Shown here piece by piece: positions 33,006 through 43,004 of a stretch of 64,000 nt of DNA. Position 1 is the stretch's first letter, and the number at the start of each line of letters is the position of its first letter. Below the pieces are notes generated by a model. It did no database searches and was not told the origin of the DNA. It worked only from the letters and a program-made list of their open reading frames with translations. This stretch comes from Pseudotabrizicola sp. (GTDB lineage: Bacteria > Pseudomonadota > Alphaproteobacteria > Rhodobacterales > Rhodobacteraceae), in contig NZ_JAUSNR010000015.1 of the NCBI RefSeq assembly GCF_030656345.1, positions 1 to 64,000 on the forward strand, given 5' to 3'. A program made the position numbers and the translations under genes.

Positions 33006-35053
33006 GAGCGAGATGATAGGTGCGCGGGCAGCGTGAACCGGAACACGGTGCCGCGCGGCTGGTTCGGATCAAAAGTCAGCGCGCCGCCGTGCTGCTCGAT
33101 CACCGTGCGGCACAGGCTCAGGCCCAGGCCCATGCCTTCGGTGCGCGTGGTGAAGAAGGGTGTGAAGAGCTTGGCCTGCACCTCGGGGCTCAGGCCCAGT
33201 CCGTGGTCGCTCACCTCGAAGGTGATCCATGCCTTGTGCTGGTCACCGCCCGGGCGCAAGCCCGAGTGCAGCCGCGTCTGGTGCACCGCGATGCGCAGCA
33301 CCCGCGCGCCTTGCCCCAGCGCCGGGTCGCCTTGCGGCATGGCCTGCATGCCGTTGCGCGCCAGGTTGAGCAGCACCTGTTCGACCATGGTGCGGTCGCA
33401 GTGCACGGCAGGGCAGCCGGGCGCAATGGCGATCTGCAGCTGGATGCCTTGTTTCTTGGCCTGCAACACCAGCAGCGGCTGGATGGCGTCGATCAGATCC
33501 CGGGGGCTCACCGCCTCGCGCACCTGCTCGCGCCGCCGCACGAAGTCGGCCACGCTCTTGATGACGCGCCCGGCGCGCTCGGCCTGTTCGCTGATGCGCT
33601 TCATGGCCTGCGAGAGGTCGGCCTGCGACAACGACTCCGTGGGGTGCTCCAGCAGGTTCATGGCGCCGCTGGCGTAGCTGGAAATCGCGGCCAGCGGCTG
33701 GTTGAGTTCGTGGCTGAGCAGCGAGGCCATCTCGCCCACCGTGGCCAGGCGGGCGGTGGCCTGCAGCCGCTCTTGCGAGGTGCGGTTGAGGTCTTCCACG
33801 CGGCGCTGCTCGGTCAGGTCGAGGATGGCGCTCATGAAGCCGGTCTGTTTGCCCTGCGCGTCGATCAGCGGTGCTTCGATGATGAGTACCGGAAAACGTG
33901 TGCCGTCGCTGCGCTGGAACACCGACTCATAACCTTCGCGCGGGAGCGTCTGCCCGGCCAGTCGCACCAGCTGGCGCTGCTGGTATTCGTCCACCAGCTC
34001 GGGTGGCCACCAGGGCGCAGGCAAGCCGGTGCCGATGAGTTGTTCAGCGCTCAGCCCGACCATGTCGCAGAACGCAGGGTTCACATAGGTGATGCGCCCC
34101 GTCATGTCGCGCGCGCGCAGGCCGGTCACGAGCGAGTCTTCCATGGCCTTGCGAAACGCCAGCGCATCGGCCACGCCGAGCTCGGCGCGCTGGCGCAGGC
34201 GCGTGTCGCGCGCTAGCAGGGCGAGCACCGCGAGCAAGGCCAGCGAGAGCGCACTGATCACGGCGGTGAGCACATTGGGAAACAGTCCGTCCACCAGCCG
34301 CGGGCTCTGCATCTGCAGGATCAGCGTGTGCCCGGGCAACTCCAGCACGGCACTGGCATTCAGGGTGCGCCGCGTGCCGGGCACCATGCGGTGCAGCGCC
34401 AGCCGGGTGCCGTCGGCGTCGTTGAACGACAGGCCGCGGCTGCGCAAGGCGTCGGGCTGGGAAAACTCGGACAGGATGCCGGGCAAGGAGTAGGTGGCCA
34501 CCAGAAAACCGTTGGGCACGCCCGAACGCACCACCGGCATGCACATCTCCATGAGCTCCATGCCCAGGCCGTCGCGCATGGGCCAGAAGTAGCTGGACGA
34601 ATAGGCCGGGCCCGACTGGCGCTGGGCGTTGTCGCAGGCCAGCTTCACGTCGGCCACGGCGCGCGTGCGGTCGAGGTAGGCGAACACGTCGCTGAGGTAG
34701 GGCGTGTCGCGGTGGCTGATGAGGCGCTGCGTGTTGTCGCGCCACTCCAGGCGCATCAGCTCGCGGTGCTGTGCCAGCAGTTCGGCGGCGGGCGCATTCC
34801 AGCTGTCGGCGGTGGGGGAGACGCTGTTGAGCGACTGCAGCGTCTGCACATTGCGCAACAGCTCGTTGCGGATGTCGCTCACCACCGCCGCGGCCTCCTG
34901 CTCCAGCGCTTGCTGGTCGCGGGCTTCTTCGTATTCGCGCGCGAGGAACACCAGCACCACCAGCAATGCCAGAACCAGCAACACCAGGGCAGCCCACAGA
35001 CCCCAGCGGCGCGAACCGGGGTCGTTGCGCTCGGCGCCCGGGCCTTCGCTCAC
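33002..35053 (-). CDS. PAS-domain sensor histidine kinase (FixL/DctB-like)
   Basis: A 683-residue membrane kinase from a GTG at 35053 preceded by an AAGG site. Two membrane segments (about residues 18-40 and 275-300) enclose a periplasmic sensor domain, followed by a PAS domain (ITYVNPAFCDMVGLSAEQLI) and PAC (GFMSAILDLTEQRRVEDL). The phosphoacceptor His lies in LLSHELNQPLAAISSYASGA, then the N box NLARNGMQAMPQGDP and G boxes VSDHGLGLSP and GMGLGLSLCRTVIEQHGG. It is coupled to the response regulator. The C-terminus ends in a GTVFRFTLP box. Ligand unknown. Confidence 0.9.
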   Translation of the reverse strand: MSEGPGAERNDPGSRRWGLWAALVLLVLALLVVLVFLAREYEEARDQQALEQEAAAVVSDIRNELLRNVQTLQSLNSVSPTADSWNAPAAELLAQHRELMRLEWRDNTQRLISHRDTPYLSDVFAYLDRTRAVADVKLACDNAQRQSGPAYSSSYFWPMRDGLGMELMEMCMPVVRSGVPNGFLVATYSLPGILSEFSQPDALRSRGLSFNDADGTRLALHRMVPGTRRTLNASAVLELPGHTLILQMQSPRLVDGLFPNVLTAVISALSLALLAVLALLARDTRLRQRAELGVADALAFRKAMEDSLVTGLRARDMTGRITYVNPAFCDMVGLSAEQLIGTGLPAPWWPPELVDEYQQRQLVRLAGQTLPREGYESVFQRSDGTRFPVLIIEAPLIDAQGKQTGFMSAILDLTEQRRVEDLNRTSQERLQATARLATVGEMASLLSHELNQPLAAISSYASGAMNLLEHPTESLSQADLSQAMKRISEQAERAGRVIKSVADFVRRREQVREAVSPRDLIDAIQPLLVLQAKKQGIQLQIAIAPGCPAVHCDRTMVEQVLLNLARNGMQAMPQGDPALGQGARVLRIAVHQTRLHSGLRPGGDQHKAWITFEVSDHGLGLSPEVQAKLFTPFFTTRTEGMGLGLSLCRTVIEQHGGALTFDPNQPRGTVFRFTLPAHLSSRS

Positions 35054-35070
35054 TGGAGTACCTTCGCGGT

Positions 35071-35913
35071 TCAAAGGCGACGGTGTTGCAGCGAAGGCAG
35101 TTGCTCGCGCACGCTGCGCAGCTGCTCGAAGTCCAGCTCGGCCATGACCACGCCCGGGCCTTCGGCCTGCATGGCCATCACACCGCCCCAGGGGTCGATC
35201 ACCATGGTCTGGCCCCAGGTGCGCCGGCCGTTTTCGTGCACGCCACCCTGCGCGCTGGCGATCACGAAGGCCTGGTTCTCGATGGCCCGCGCGCGCAACA
35301 GCACTTCCCAATGCGCCTGACCGGTGGTGTGGGTGAAGGCCGAAGGCACCAGCAGCACATCGGCCGCGAGCATGCGGTAGAGCTCGCCGAAGCGCAGGTC
35401 GTAACACACGCTCTGGCCCACGCGCCAGGCCTGGCCGCCGGCGTCGCGGCACTCGAACACGGTGGGCGTTTCGCCGGCACGCAACACGGCCGCTTCGTCG
35501 TAGCGCTCGCGGCCGTTGTCGTATCGGAAGAGGTGGATCTTGTCGTAGCGGCTCGCGCATTCACCCCGCGGGTTGTAGGCCAGCGACGCGTTGGCAGCGT
35601 GCGTGGGGTCGTCGGTGGCCATGGGCAGCGTGCCGCCCACGATCCACATCTTGAGGTCGCGTGCGCAGTCCGACAGAAAGTCCTGCACCTTGCCCAGGCC
35701 CGGCGTCTCGGCCAGCACCAGCTTGTCTTCGTCGCGCGCACCCATGAAGCAGAAGTACTCGGGCAGCACCGCGAGTTCAGCGCCCGCGTTGGCGGCCTGG
35801 CGCAACAGCCGCAAGGCCTCGCTGAGGTTGTTGTCCAGGCTGATGCCCGAAACCATCTGGATCGCAGCGACCTTCATGCGGCCGGGAACGGGGGGTTGGT
35901 GAGGCATGGTCAT
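35071..35913 (-). CDS. Carbon-nitrogen hydrolase (nitrilase superfamily, Nit1/omega-amidase-like)
   Basis: A 280-residue protein with the Glu-Lys-Cys triad of the nitrilase superfamily: Glu in AVLPEYFCFMG, Lys in YDKIHLFRY and Cys in SVCYDLRFGELYRML. It most resembles the Nit1/NitFhit or deaminated-glutathione amidase branch. The start may instead be an internal ATG at 35877 (MKVAAIQMVSG), which is closer to the family start. It lies between yhdP and the sensor kinase on the same strand, 17 nt before the latter, so the four genes may form one transcript. Confidence 0.87.
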   Translation of the reverse strand: MTMPHQPPVPGRMKVAAIQMVSGISLDNNLSEALRLLRQAANAGAELAVLPEYFCFMGARDEDKLVLAETPGLGKVQDFLSDCARDLKMWIVGGTLPMATDDPTHAANASLAYNPRGECASRYDKIHLFRYDNGRERYDEAAVLRAGETPTVFECRDAGGQAWRVGQSVCYDLRFGELYRMLAADVLLVPSAFTHTTGQAHWEVLLRARAIENQAFVIASAQGGVHENGRRTWGQTMVIDPWGGVMAMQAEGPGVVMAELDFEQLRSVREQLPSLQHRRL

Positions 35914-35964
35914 GGGCGTCTTTCGGTGGGCCGGGGCGCGCGCGGGGCGCTCGGGAGGGTCAGC

Positions 35965-38900
35965 TTACTGCAGTGCCCCGGCGGGGGCGCGGGCGGGCGC
36001 GGCGGGTGGCGTTCGGTCCACCTTGGTCACTTGTGGATCGGCCCAGCTGCCGCTGACGCGAAACTCCTGCGTGCCGGCGCTTTGCAGCGGCTGGCGCAGC
36101 AGGAACTGGGCAAGGAAACTGCCCAGGCCGATGGCCGGGTTGATGGCGGTGGCGATCAGCGACGCCGTGCCCGCGTTGATCTCCGGGACCACCACCACCT
36201 TCAGGTCTTGCTGCTCACGCGCCAGGTCGGCCGTGCCTTCCATCAGCACCGCGGCGTTCACGCCCTTCATCTGCAGGTTGTTGGTGAACAGCACGCCTTG
36301 TTCGATGCGCGCATCGCCGCGCACGAAGTCGAACGCGAAGCCGTCGGAGAACACATCGCGAAAATCCAGCGCCAGGCGCCGAGGCAAGGCCTGCAGGCTG
36401 AGCACGCCCAGCAGCCGGCCGGCACCGGGCTCGACCTTGAGGAACTGGCCGCGCTCGAAGTCGGCCTGCAGCTGTCCCGAGAGCGTGGGGTAGTCGGGCG
36501 CCAAGGGCGAGCCGATCCAGCCCACGCTGCCTTCGATGCGGCCCTTGCCGCCACGCACCAGGCCCGGGCGGTTGAAGCGCGTGAGCAGGGCGCCGGAGTC
36601 GTCCACATCGAGACGGAAGCTCAGCGCGGTGCGCCGCTGCTCGCCCGCCGATGCGCCGGCGGCGCCGGAGAGCGGCGCCCAGTTGCCGGTGGCGCTGAGA
36701 CGCGCTTCGGGCACGGCGAGCCGGAACTTGGTCAGCCGCCATTCGCCCGCCCGGGTGGGCCCGCCGCGGTTGACCGCCTCCACCTCCACACGACCCAGGC
36801 GCCGCCCGCCAAATTCCAGTTCTTCCACCGCAATGTCGAGTGCGGGCACGCTGGTGGGCTGGCTCAGCAGCTGCTCCACCTCGGTGGCCGCCGTGGGCTC
36901 CAGCTTCAGGCGCGCGAGCCGGGCAAACACACTGCCCGCCGTGTTGGGCCCGGCCTGGCGCACCTCCACATAACCGTTGAGTTCGTCGGCGGTCACGTTG
37001 GCGCGCCACTGCGTGCCCTCGCGCGAGCCGCCCACCACCACCCGGTTGAAGCTGCGGCCTTCCAGCGTCAACCGGTTGGTGCGCAGCGCCAGCGTGGTGG
37101 GCAGGTAGGCGAGTTCGGCGTCCTGGTCGATCGCGCTCAACGTGGCAGCCGTGGGCACGCGCACACCGGCTCGGCCGGCCAGCTGCGACCAGGCATCGAG
37201 GTCGAGCTGATCGAGTCGCAGGTTGCCCACCACACCGGTGGCGGGCATGGGAGCAGCATCACCGCCCTCCAGCCCCACCGCCACGCTGCCACGCAACACA
37301 CGCGGCACCGCTTCGGTGATGTCGCGTTCGTAGCGCAGCGAGACCAGCGGCGCCAGCGCAGACCCCAGCTCCAGCGCCACGCGGTCGGTGGCGGCCACGT
37401 CGCCGTCGACGCTGAGCACCGCGGTGTCCACGCGCAGCGGCAGCACCGCGTCGGCCGTTTTGCCCAGTGGAGCGGGCAGGTTCAGCGCCATGCCCTGCAG
37501 CGTGCTGACCACCTGCAGCTCGGGCACACCGCCGCGAAAACCCAGCTGTGCGGTGTACGCGGCCGAGCCGGACGCGTTCCGGAACAGGCTGGAGGCAGCG
37601 CCCAGTCCCCCGTCACGCAGACCCTCCGCGCTGGCCACGCCCTGGCCGCGGAACTGCAGGCGCGCCACACCTTGCGGGTTGGGGCGCAGGCCCCCTTCAA
37701 ATTTCATGTCGCCGCCGAACACGCGGGTGTTGCCCCCGAGCACCACAAAGCCCTGCTCGGTGAAGGCCAGCGTGCCGCGGGTGCGCGCCAGCAACGGCGC
37801 TGCGGGGTGGAACTTCAGGTCGTTGCCGTCGAACGCCACCGTGCCCGCCACCGTGAAGGCATTCAGGTCAAACAAGGGCAGTTTGAGGGTCATGCCCAGG
37901 TCGGCGTTGCCCCCGACCGTGGTCTGTGCCAGCGCCTCACCGGTGAGGGTCTTGAGGGGCGAACTCTGCACAAAACCCAGCATGGCGCTGGCGGGACCCT
38001 GGGCACGGGTCCTGACCGTCAGAGTGGTGTCGCGGGCCAGGTCGTCGAGCTCCACCGCGCCATCGCTCAGACGCACACCGGTCGCTCCCACCACGCCCGA
38101 TGTGCCGCCGGAGATGTTCAGCTTCAGGTGGTCCAGCACCAGCTGCCCCGAGAAGCCCCGCAGACCCGGCCAGGGTGCGGCATCGGCCGGCTGAAAGCTG
38201 GTGGGCAGGTAGTCGAAGTCGACCCCGCCGAGCTGGGCCGAGATGCGGAATTCGCTCGGGGCCTCTGCGTTCTTGAAGGGCAGGCGGTCCATGTCGCCCT
38301 GGATGCGGAAGTCCACCGTGCTCGCACGGCCCGCGAGCACGGCTTCGCGCACGTAGCGCCGCGCCTCGGCATCCACGGTGAGCGGCAGGTAGCGGTGCAC
38401 CCGGGTGCCGTCGGCGCGTGTCAGCTGGGCCGTCAGATCGATCACGCCGGGGAAGCGGGACCTGGACGGGCTGGTGGCCGGGTCGCTGGTCTGCCACTTC
38501 ACCTGGGCAGTGCCCTCGGCGTCGGCGTTGGCCAGGGTCATGTTGTCCAGCTGGGCTTCGATGAGATCGCCCTGCAGCTGCCACGACGCGTCGGCCGCCA
38601 GCCGCTGCAGTGGAATGCGCGCCTCTTCAAAGATGTCGGGCAGCTCGATGGAGCCGTCGGCCACGGTGATGCGGGCGCGCCCGCCGCTCTGGTTCAGATC
38701 GAAGTCGACCGTGGCACCGGTGATGCCGGGTCGGCCCGGCAACGGGAAGCGGCCACTCAAGGACATCTGGCCACTGGGCTCACCCGCCAGCGCAAGGTCC
38801 TGCACACGGCCACGCGCCTGGTAGCTGCCCTGCGTCCAGTCGATGGCGCCCTCCACCGCATCGGCCGATGCCGTGGCAGGGCCTTGCCAGCGGGCGGTGA

Positions 38901-40173
38901 AACCGTCCATGCGGCCGGCGGGCTGCAGCCGCTGCAGCCAGCTGCGGACCACTGCGGGCAGCGGCACCCGTTCGGCAATGTCCGCCAGCGCCGCCAGATC
39001 GAGTTGTTCGGCGCTCACCTCCACGCTGGGCGCCTGGTTGGTGCTGCGCGCCACATGCTTGACCAGCAGGCGGCCACCGGGCCAGGTTTCGCCCTCGCGC
39101 GTGCGAAAGCGCAGGTCCTCCGTGGTCACACCAAACCCTTCGGCGTTCCACTGCACGGCCAGCCGTCCCTGCACGTTCTCCAGCGCCAGCGCTGGCAGCT
39201 GCGGGCCGAGCTGCGCTTCGACGTTCTGCAGCGCCAGGTCGGCCGTCACGGCAACCACCTGCCCGCGCTCCACCTGCGCCCAGGCGCGCAGCGCGCCCTC
39301 GCCGGTGCGCACCTCCACGCCACGATCGGACAGGTCCACATAGGCGCGCAGCCGGGCCACGTCGACGCGGGCGAAGTCGGCAAAGACCTCGCCGCTCCAG
39401 TCGTGCCAGACCGGCTGGCCGCTCGCGCGCTGGCCCAGCGAGAGCAGCGGCTCGCGCAGCTGGCCACGCAGGCTCAGGCGATCACCCCACTCGGGCGGTG
39501 GTGTGGCATCGATGCGCCAGTGGTGCGTGCGCGTGGTGTTGCGGCTCACAAAGTCGAGTTCACCCAAGGCCAGTGTGGGTTGGCGACGCTGGTCGTCGGT
39601 CCAGCGCACGGTGCCGCGGCGGATCACGAACTCGCGCTGGGCAAAAAACCAGTCGGCCGCCTGGCTGTCGTGGCTGGGCCCGGACATGTCCAGACCGGCC
39701 ACCTCGATGCGGCCCTGGGCGGTGCGGCGCACGTCGAGGACAGGCGCTTCGATCACCACCTGCTCGAAGCCGCCTCGCCACAGCGACTGCACCGACATGG
39801 CGGTGCGCACCAATGGCAACTGCAACGCCACGCGGCCTTGTGCATCGATCAGCTGCACATCGCGCAGCTCGAAGGACGGCATGAGTGTGGGCAGGAAACT
39901 GGCGCCGCCGCTACCCGATTCGGCGCGGATTTCGCCGATGCGCACCGGTACCCCGACCGCCTCGGTAGCCCACCTTTCCAGCTCAGGACGCCATTCGCCG
40001 ATTCGGGGCACAATCGCGCCATTCAAGCCGGCCCAGGTCAGCGCAAAGAGCCCCCAGACCGCCAGCAACAGCCACAACAACAGGCGGCTGACCACGGCAA
40101 ATGTCTTGAGGGATCTCGAGGCTGTTGCATGTGGTGCAGAGGAGGCACCAGTGGCCGGTAGTTGATGGTTCAT
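35965..40173 (-). CDS. YhdP-family AsmA-like protein (TIGR02099)
   Basis: A 1,402-residue protein with an N-terminal membrane anchor (about residues 25-50: VVSRLLLWLLLAVWGLFALT) and a long repeating beta-rich periplasmic part with an AsmA-like C-terminal domain. Segments such as RLLGVLSLQALPRRLALDF and FVRGDARIEQGVLFTNNLQM are typical of the TIGR02099/YhdP family. YhdP forms a bridge for phospholipid transport between inner and outer membranes in enteric bacteria. In Burkholderiales it commonly sits next to the nitrilase gene and glnE, as here. The start is only 14 nt from the divergent glnE start. Confidence 0.93.
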   Translation of the reverse strand: MNHQLPATGASSAPHATASRSLKTFAVVSRLLLWLLLAVWGLFALTWAGLNGAIVPRIGEWRPELERWATEAVGVPVRIGEIRAESGSGGASFLPTLMPSFELRDVQLIDAQGRVALQLPLVRTAMSVQSLWRGGFEQVVIEAPVLDVRRTAQGRIEVAGLDMSGPSHDSQAADWFFAQREFVIRRGTVRWTDDQRRQPTLALGELDFVSRNTTRTHHWRIDATPPPEWGDRLSLRGQLREPLLSLGQRASGQPVWHDWSGEVFADFARVDVARLRAYVDLSDRGVEVRTGEGALRAWAQVERGQVVAVTADLALQNVEAQLGPQLPALALENVQGRLAVQWNAEGFGVTTEDLRFRTREGETWPGGRLLVKHVARSTNQAPSVEVSAEQLDLAALADIAERVPLPAVVRSWLQRLQPAGRMDGFTARWQGPATASADAVEGAIDWTQGSYQARGRVQDLALAGEPSGQMSLSGRFPLPGRPGITGATVDFDLNQSGGRARITVADGSIELPDIFEEARIPLQRLAADASWQLQGDLIEAQLDNMTLANADAEGTAQVKWQTSDPATSPSRSRFPGVIDLTAQLTRADGTRVHRYLPLTVDAEARRYVREAVLAGRASTVDFRIQGDMDRLPFKNAEAPSEFRISAQLGGVDFDYLPTSFQPADAAPWPGLRGFSGQLVLDHLKLNISGGTSGVVGATGVRLSDGAVELDDLARDTTLTVRTRAQGPASAMLGFVQSSPLKTLTGEALAQTTVGGNADLGMTLKLPLFDLNAFTVAGTVAFDGNDLKFHPAAPLLARTRGTLAFTEQGFVVLGGNTRVFGGDMKFEGGLRPNPQGVARLQFRGQGVASAEGLRDGGLGAASSLFRNASGSAAYTAQLGFRGGVPELQVVSTLQGMALNLPAPLGKTADAVLPLRVDTAVLSVDGDVAATDRVALELGSALAPLVSLRYERDITEAVPRVLRGSVAVGLEGGDAAPMPATGVVGNLRLDQLDLDAWSQLAGRAGVRVPTAATLSAIDQDAELAYLPTTLALRTNRLTLEGRSFNRVVVGGSREGTQWRANVTADELNGYVEVRQAGPNTAGSVFARLARLKLEPTAATEVEQLLSQPTSVPALDIAVEELEFGGRRLGRVEVEAVNRGGPTRAGEWRLTKFRLAVPEARLSATGNWAPLSGAAGASAGEQRRTALSFRLDVDDSGALLTRFNRPGLVRGGKGRIEGSVGWIGSPLAPDYPTLSGQLQADFERGQFLKVEPGAGRLLGVLSLQALPRRLALDFRDVFSDGFAFDFVRGDARIEQGVLFTNNLQMKGVNAAVLMEGTADLAREQQDLKVVVVPEINAGTASLIATAINPAIGLGSFLAQFLLRQPLQSAGTQEFRVSGSWADPQVTKVDRTPPAAPARAPAGALQ

Positions 40174-40187
40174 GTCCAGCGCAAATT

Positions 40188-43004
40188 ATGACGGCCAGTC
40201 ATCTCACGGTTTCCAACACGGACGTTGCCCCTTTGTCATCAAATGTGAACGCATTGCCTGAGTTGTCGCTGGCCGATCGCCGCGCCGATCACTCCCGTTT
40301 TGTGCAGCGCGTGCGCCGGCGCTATCCCGATGAACTCGCCTGCCTGCCGCCCGGCGAACCGGTGCGGTCCAGCATGCAGGCCTGTCTGGGCACCTTGACG
40401 CAGCGCGGCCTGCCCATGCCGGCTGCGTTGCGCGTGCTGCGCCAGCTGGTGCTGGAGCGCCTGGTGGTGCTCGACTGTGAAGAGGGTGCACCGCTGCAGG
40501 CGGTCACCCGCGCCGTGACCGAGCTGGCCGAGATCGCGCTCGACGTGGCCTGCGAACTCGCCTGCGCCGAACTCGACGACCTGTTTGGTGCGCCGCAATA
40601 CACCGACGCACAGGGCCAGACCGCCCGGGCGCAGCTGTGGGTGGTGGGCATGGGAAAGCTCGGCGCGCGTGAACTCAATGTGTCCAGCGACATCGACCTG
40701 ATCTACGTGTACGACCACGACGGTGAGACCGCCGGCAACGCGCAGGGCCGCAACCGCATCAGCAACCACGAGTACTTCGGCAAGGCCGTCAAGCACATCT
40801 ACAACACGGTGGGCGAAACCACCGAACACGGCAACGTGTTCCGGGTGGACCTGGCGCTGCGGCCGAACGGCAACTCGGGACCGAGCGCGGTGTCGCTCGG
40901 CGCGCTCGAAGAATATTTCCTGGTGCAGGGCCGCGAATGGGAGCGCTTCGCCTGGCTCAAGAGCCGCGTGATCGCACCAGCGGCCTGCGTGGCGGCCGGC
41001 GGCGCCAACGCCTTGCGCGGCTCGGTGCTGCCGTTCGTGTTCCGCCGATACCTCGACTACGGCGTATTCGAAGCTCTGCGCACGCTGCACCGCCAGATCC
41101 GCGAGCACGCGTCCAAGCGCGCCGCCGGCAACCCCGGCCGCGCCAACGACGTGAAGCTCTCGCGCGGCGGCATCCGCGAGGTGGAGTTCACCGTGCAGCT
41201 GCTGCAGGTGGTGCGCGGTGGCCAGTTCCCGGAACTGCGCACCCGACCCACACTCGACGCACTGCCGCGCCTGTGCCGCGCCAGCCTCATGCCGCAAGCT
41301 TCAGCCGACGCGCTGGCGGAGGCCTACCGTTTTCTGCGCCGGGTCGAGCACCGCATCCAGTACCTGGACGACCAGCAGACGCATGTGATGCCCACACGCG
41401 ACGACGACCTGGCCTGGATGGCCGCGACCATGGGTTGCGCCAACGTGTGCGAGTTCCTGCACACGCTCGATGCCCACCGTGAACTGGTGGCGCAGGAGTT
41501 CGACACGCTGCTCGGCGGCCCCACCAACGGCGGCTGCAACGGCAAGGGTTGCAACGGCAAAAGCGGCCCGGCCGACGATCTTCAGAGCGTGCTGGCGCAG
41601 CTCCCGGAAGCGTTTGCGGCCCGGGTGTCGCAGTGGCGCGAACACCCGCGCGTGCTGGCGCTCAAGGAAGACAGCCGCTTTCGCCTGGTGCGGCTGGTGC
41701 AGCGCACCGGCGCCTGGCTCGAAGAGGGCCGAGTGAGCGAAGAAGCCGCGCTGCGCATGGCCGACTGGATCGAACCCATGTTGCGCCGTGACAGTTACCT
41801 GGCGCTGCTGCAGGAGCGGCCTTCGGTGCACGAGCGCCTGCTGCGCCTGCTGGGCGCTGCCAAGTGGCCCGCGCGCTACCTGCTGCAACATCCGGGCGTG
41901 ATCGACGAACTGGCGAGCCAGCAACTGCTCACCGACCGCTTTGATGCGGCGCAGTTCGAGGTCGAACTCGAATCGCGCCGAGTCGCCCTGCGCTCCACCG
42001 GCGAAGACGATGAAGAGGCGCTGCTGAATTTGCTGCGCCGCGCCCACCACGCCGAGGTGTTCCGCACCCTTGCGCGTGACCTGGAACAGGTGCTCACGGT
42101 CGAGCAGGTGGCCGACGACCTCTCGGCCCTGGCCGACTCGGTGCTGCGCCTGACCGCGCGCTGGTGCTGGGCGCGCCTGAAGAACCGCCACCGCGACGAG
42201 CCGGCGTTTGCCATCATTGGCTACGGCAAGCTCGGGGGCAAGGAGCTCGGCTACGGCAGCGATCTGGACATCGTTTTCGTTTATGAAGATGAGCACGAGA
42301 ACGCCGGCGAAATCTACGCCGCTTTCGTGCGCAAAATGATCAACTGGCTCACGGTGAAAACCGGCGAGGGCGACCTGTTCGAAATCGACACCGCGCTGCG
42401 CCCCAACGGCAACTCGGGCCTGCTGGTCACGAGCTTCCAGGCCTACACCAACTACCAGCAGCAGCGCGGCAGCAACACCGCCTGGACGTGGGAGCACCAG
42501 GCCATGACACGGGCGCGCTTCGTGCTCGGTGGCGTGTCGCTGGCCGGGCGTTTTGATGCGGTGCGTGAAGACGTGATCACCGCGCTGCGCGACGGCGATT
42601 CGCTCGCGCGCGAGATCGTGTCCATGCGCGAGAAGGTGCGCCAGGCACACCCGGTGCGCGGCACCCGGTTTGACGTGAAGCACAGCCCCGGCGGCATGGT
42701 CGACGTTGAGTTCGTCATGCAGTACCTGGTGCTGCTGCACTCACGCACCCACCCCGAGCTGCGCGCCAATACCGGCAACATCAACCTGCTGCGCCGCGCC
42801 GAGGCGGCGGGCCTGCTGGAGCCCGGCATGGGTGAGGCGGCCGCGCAGGCCTACCGCGAACTGCGCCAGATCCAGCACCGCGCGCGCCTGGACGAAGCCC
42901 CGACACAGGTGGACGCCGAGGCGGTGCAGGCCTCGGCAGACGCCGTGCGGGCCTTGTGGCAGCACGTGCTGGGCCCGCACACCGGCGCATCGCGGCCGGC
43001 ATGA
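40188..43004 (+). CDS. glnE: Bifunctional glutamine synthetase adenylyltransferase/adenylyl-removing enzyme
   Basis: A 938-residue protein with the duplicated nucleotidyltransferase architecture. The first catalytic motif is GMGKLGARELNVSSDIDLIY and the second is GYGKLGGKELGYGSDLDIVF. The N-terminal half removes AMP from glutamine synthetase and the C-terminal half adds it, in response to PII status. The ATG at 40188 is used because it keeps the conserved N-terminal region; a downstream GTG near 40247 is possible. A Gly/Asn/Cys-rich linker (GGCNGKGCNGKSG) is inserted near residue 450. Confidence 0.94.
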   Translation: MTASHLTVSNTDVAPLSSNVNALPELSLADRRADHSRFVQRVRRRYPDELACLPPGEPVRSSMQACLGTLTQRGLPMPAALRVLRQLVLERLVVLDCEEGAPLQAVTRAVTELAEIALDVACELACAELDDLFGAPQYTDAQGQTARAQLWVVGMGKLGARELNVSSDIDLIYVYDHDGETAGNAQGRNRISNHEYFGKAVKHIYNTVGETTEHGNVFRVDLALRPNGNSGPSAVSLGALEEYFLVQGREWERFAWLKSRVIAPAACVAAGGANALRGSVLPFVFRRYLDYGVFEALRTLHRQIREHASKRAAGNPGRANDVKLSRGGIREVEFTVQLLQVVRGGQFPELRTRPTLDALPRLCRASLMPQASADALAEAYRFLRRVEHRIQYLDDQQTHVMPTRDDDLAWMAATMGCANVCEFLHTLDAHRELVAQEFDTLLGGPTNGGCNGKGCNGKSGPADDLQSVLAQLPEAFAARVSQWREHPRVLALKEDSRFRLVRLVQRTGAWLEEGRVSEEAALRMADWIEPMLRRDSYLALLQERPSVHERLLRLLGAAKWPARYLLQHPGVIDELASQQLLTDRFDAAQFEVELESRRVALRSTGEDDEEALLNLLRRAHHAEVFRTLARDLEQVLTVEQVADDLSALADSVLRLTARWCWARLKNRHRDEPAFAIIGYGKLGGKELGYGSDLDIVFVYEDEHENAGEIYAAFVRKMINWLTVKTGEGDLFEIDTALRPNGNSGLLVTSFQAYTNYQQQRGSNTAWTWEHQAMTRARFVLGGVSLAGRFDAVREDVITALRDGDSLAREIVSMREKVRQAHPVRGTRFDVKHSPGGMVDVEFVMQYLVLLHSRTHPELRANTGNINLLRRAEAAGLLEPGMGEAAAQAYRELRQIQHRARLDEAPTQVDAEAVQASADAVRALWQHVLGPHTGASRPA

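Noticed and set aside
34966-40161. A 1,731-codon open frame antisense to yhdP, the nitrilase-family gene and part of the kinase gene
   Set aside because: It is a by-product of strong G/C third-position bias in real genes on the other strand. The translation is low-complexity His/Arg/Gln/Gly-rich with no recognisable domain.
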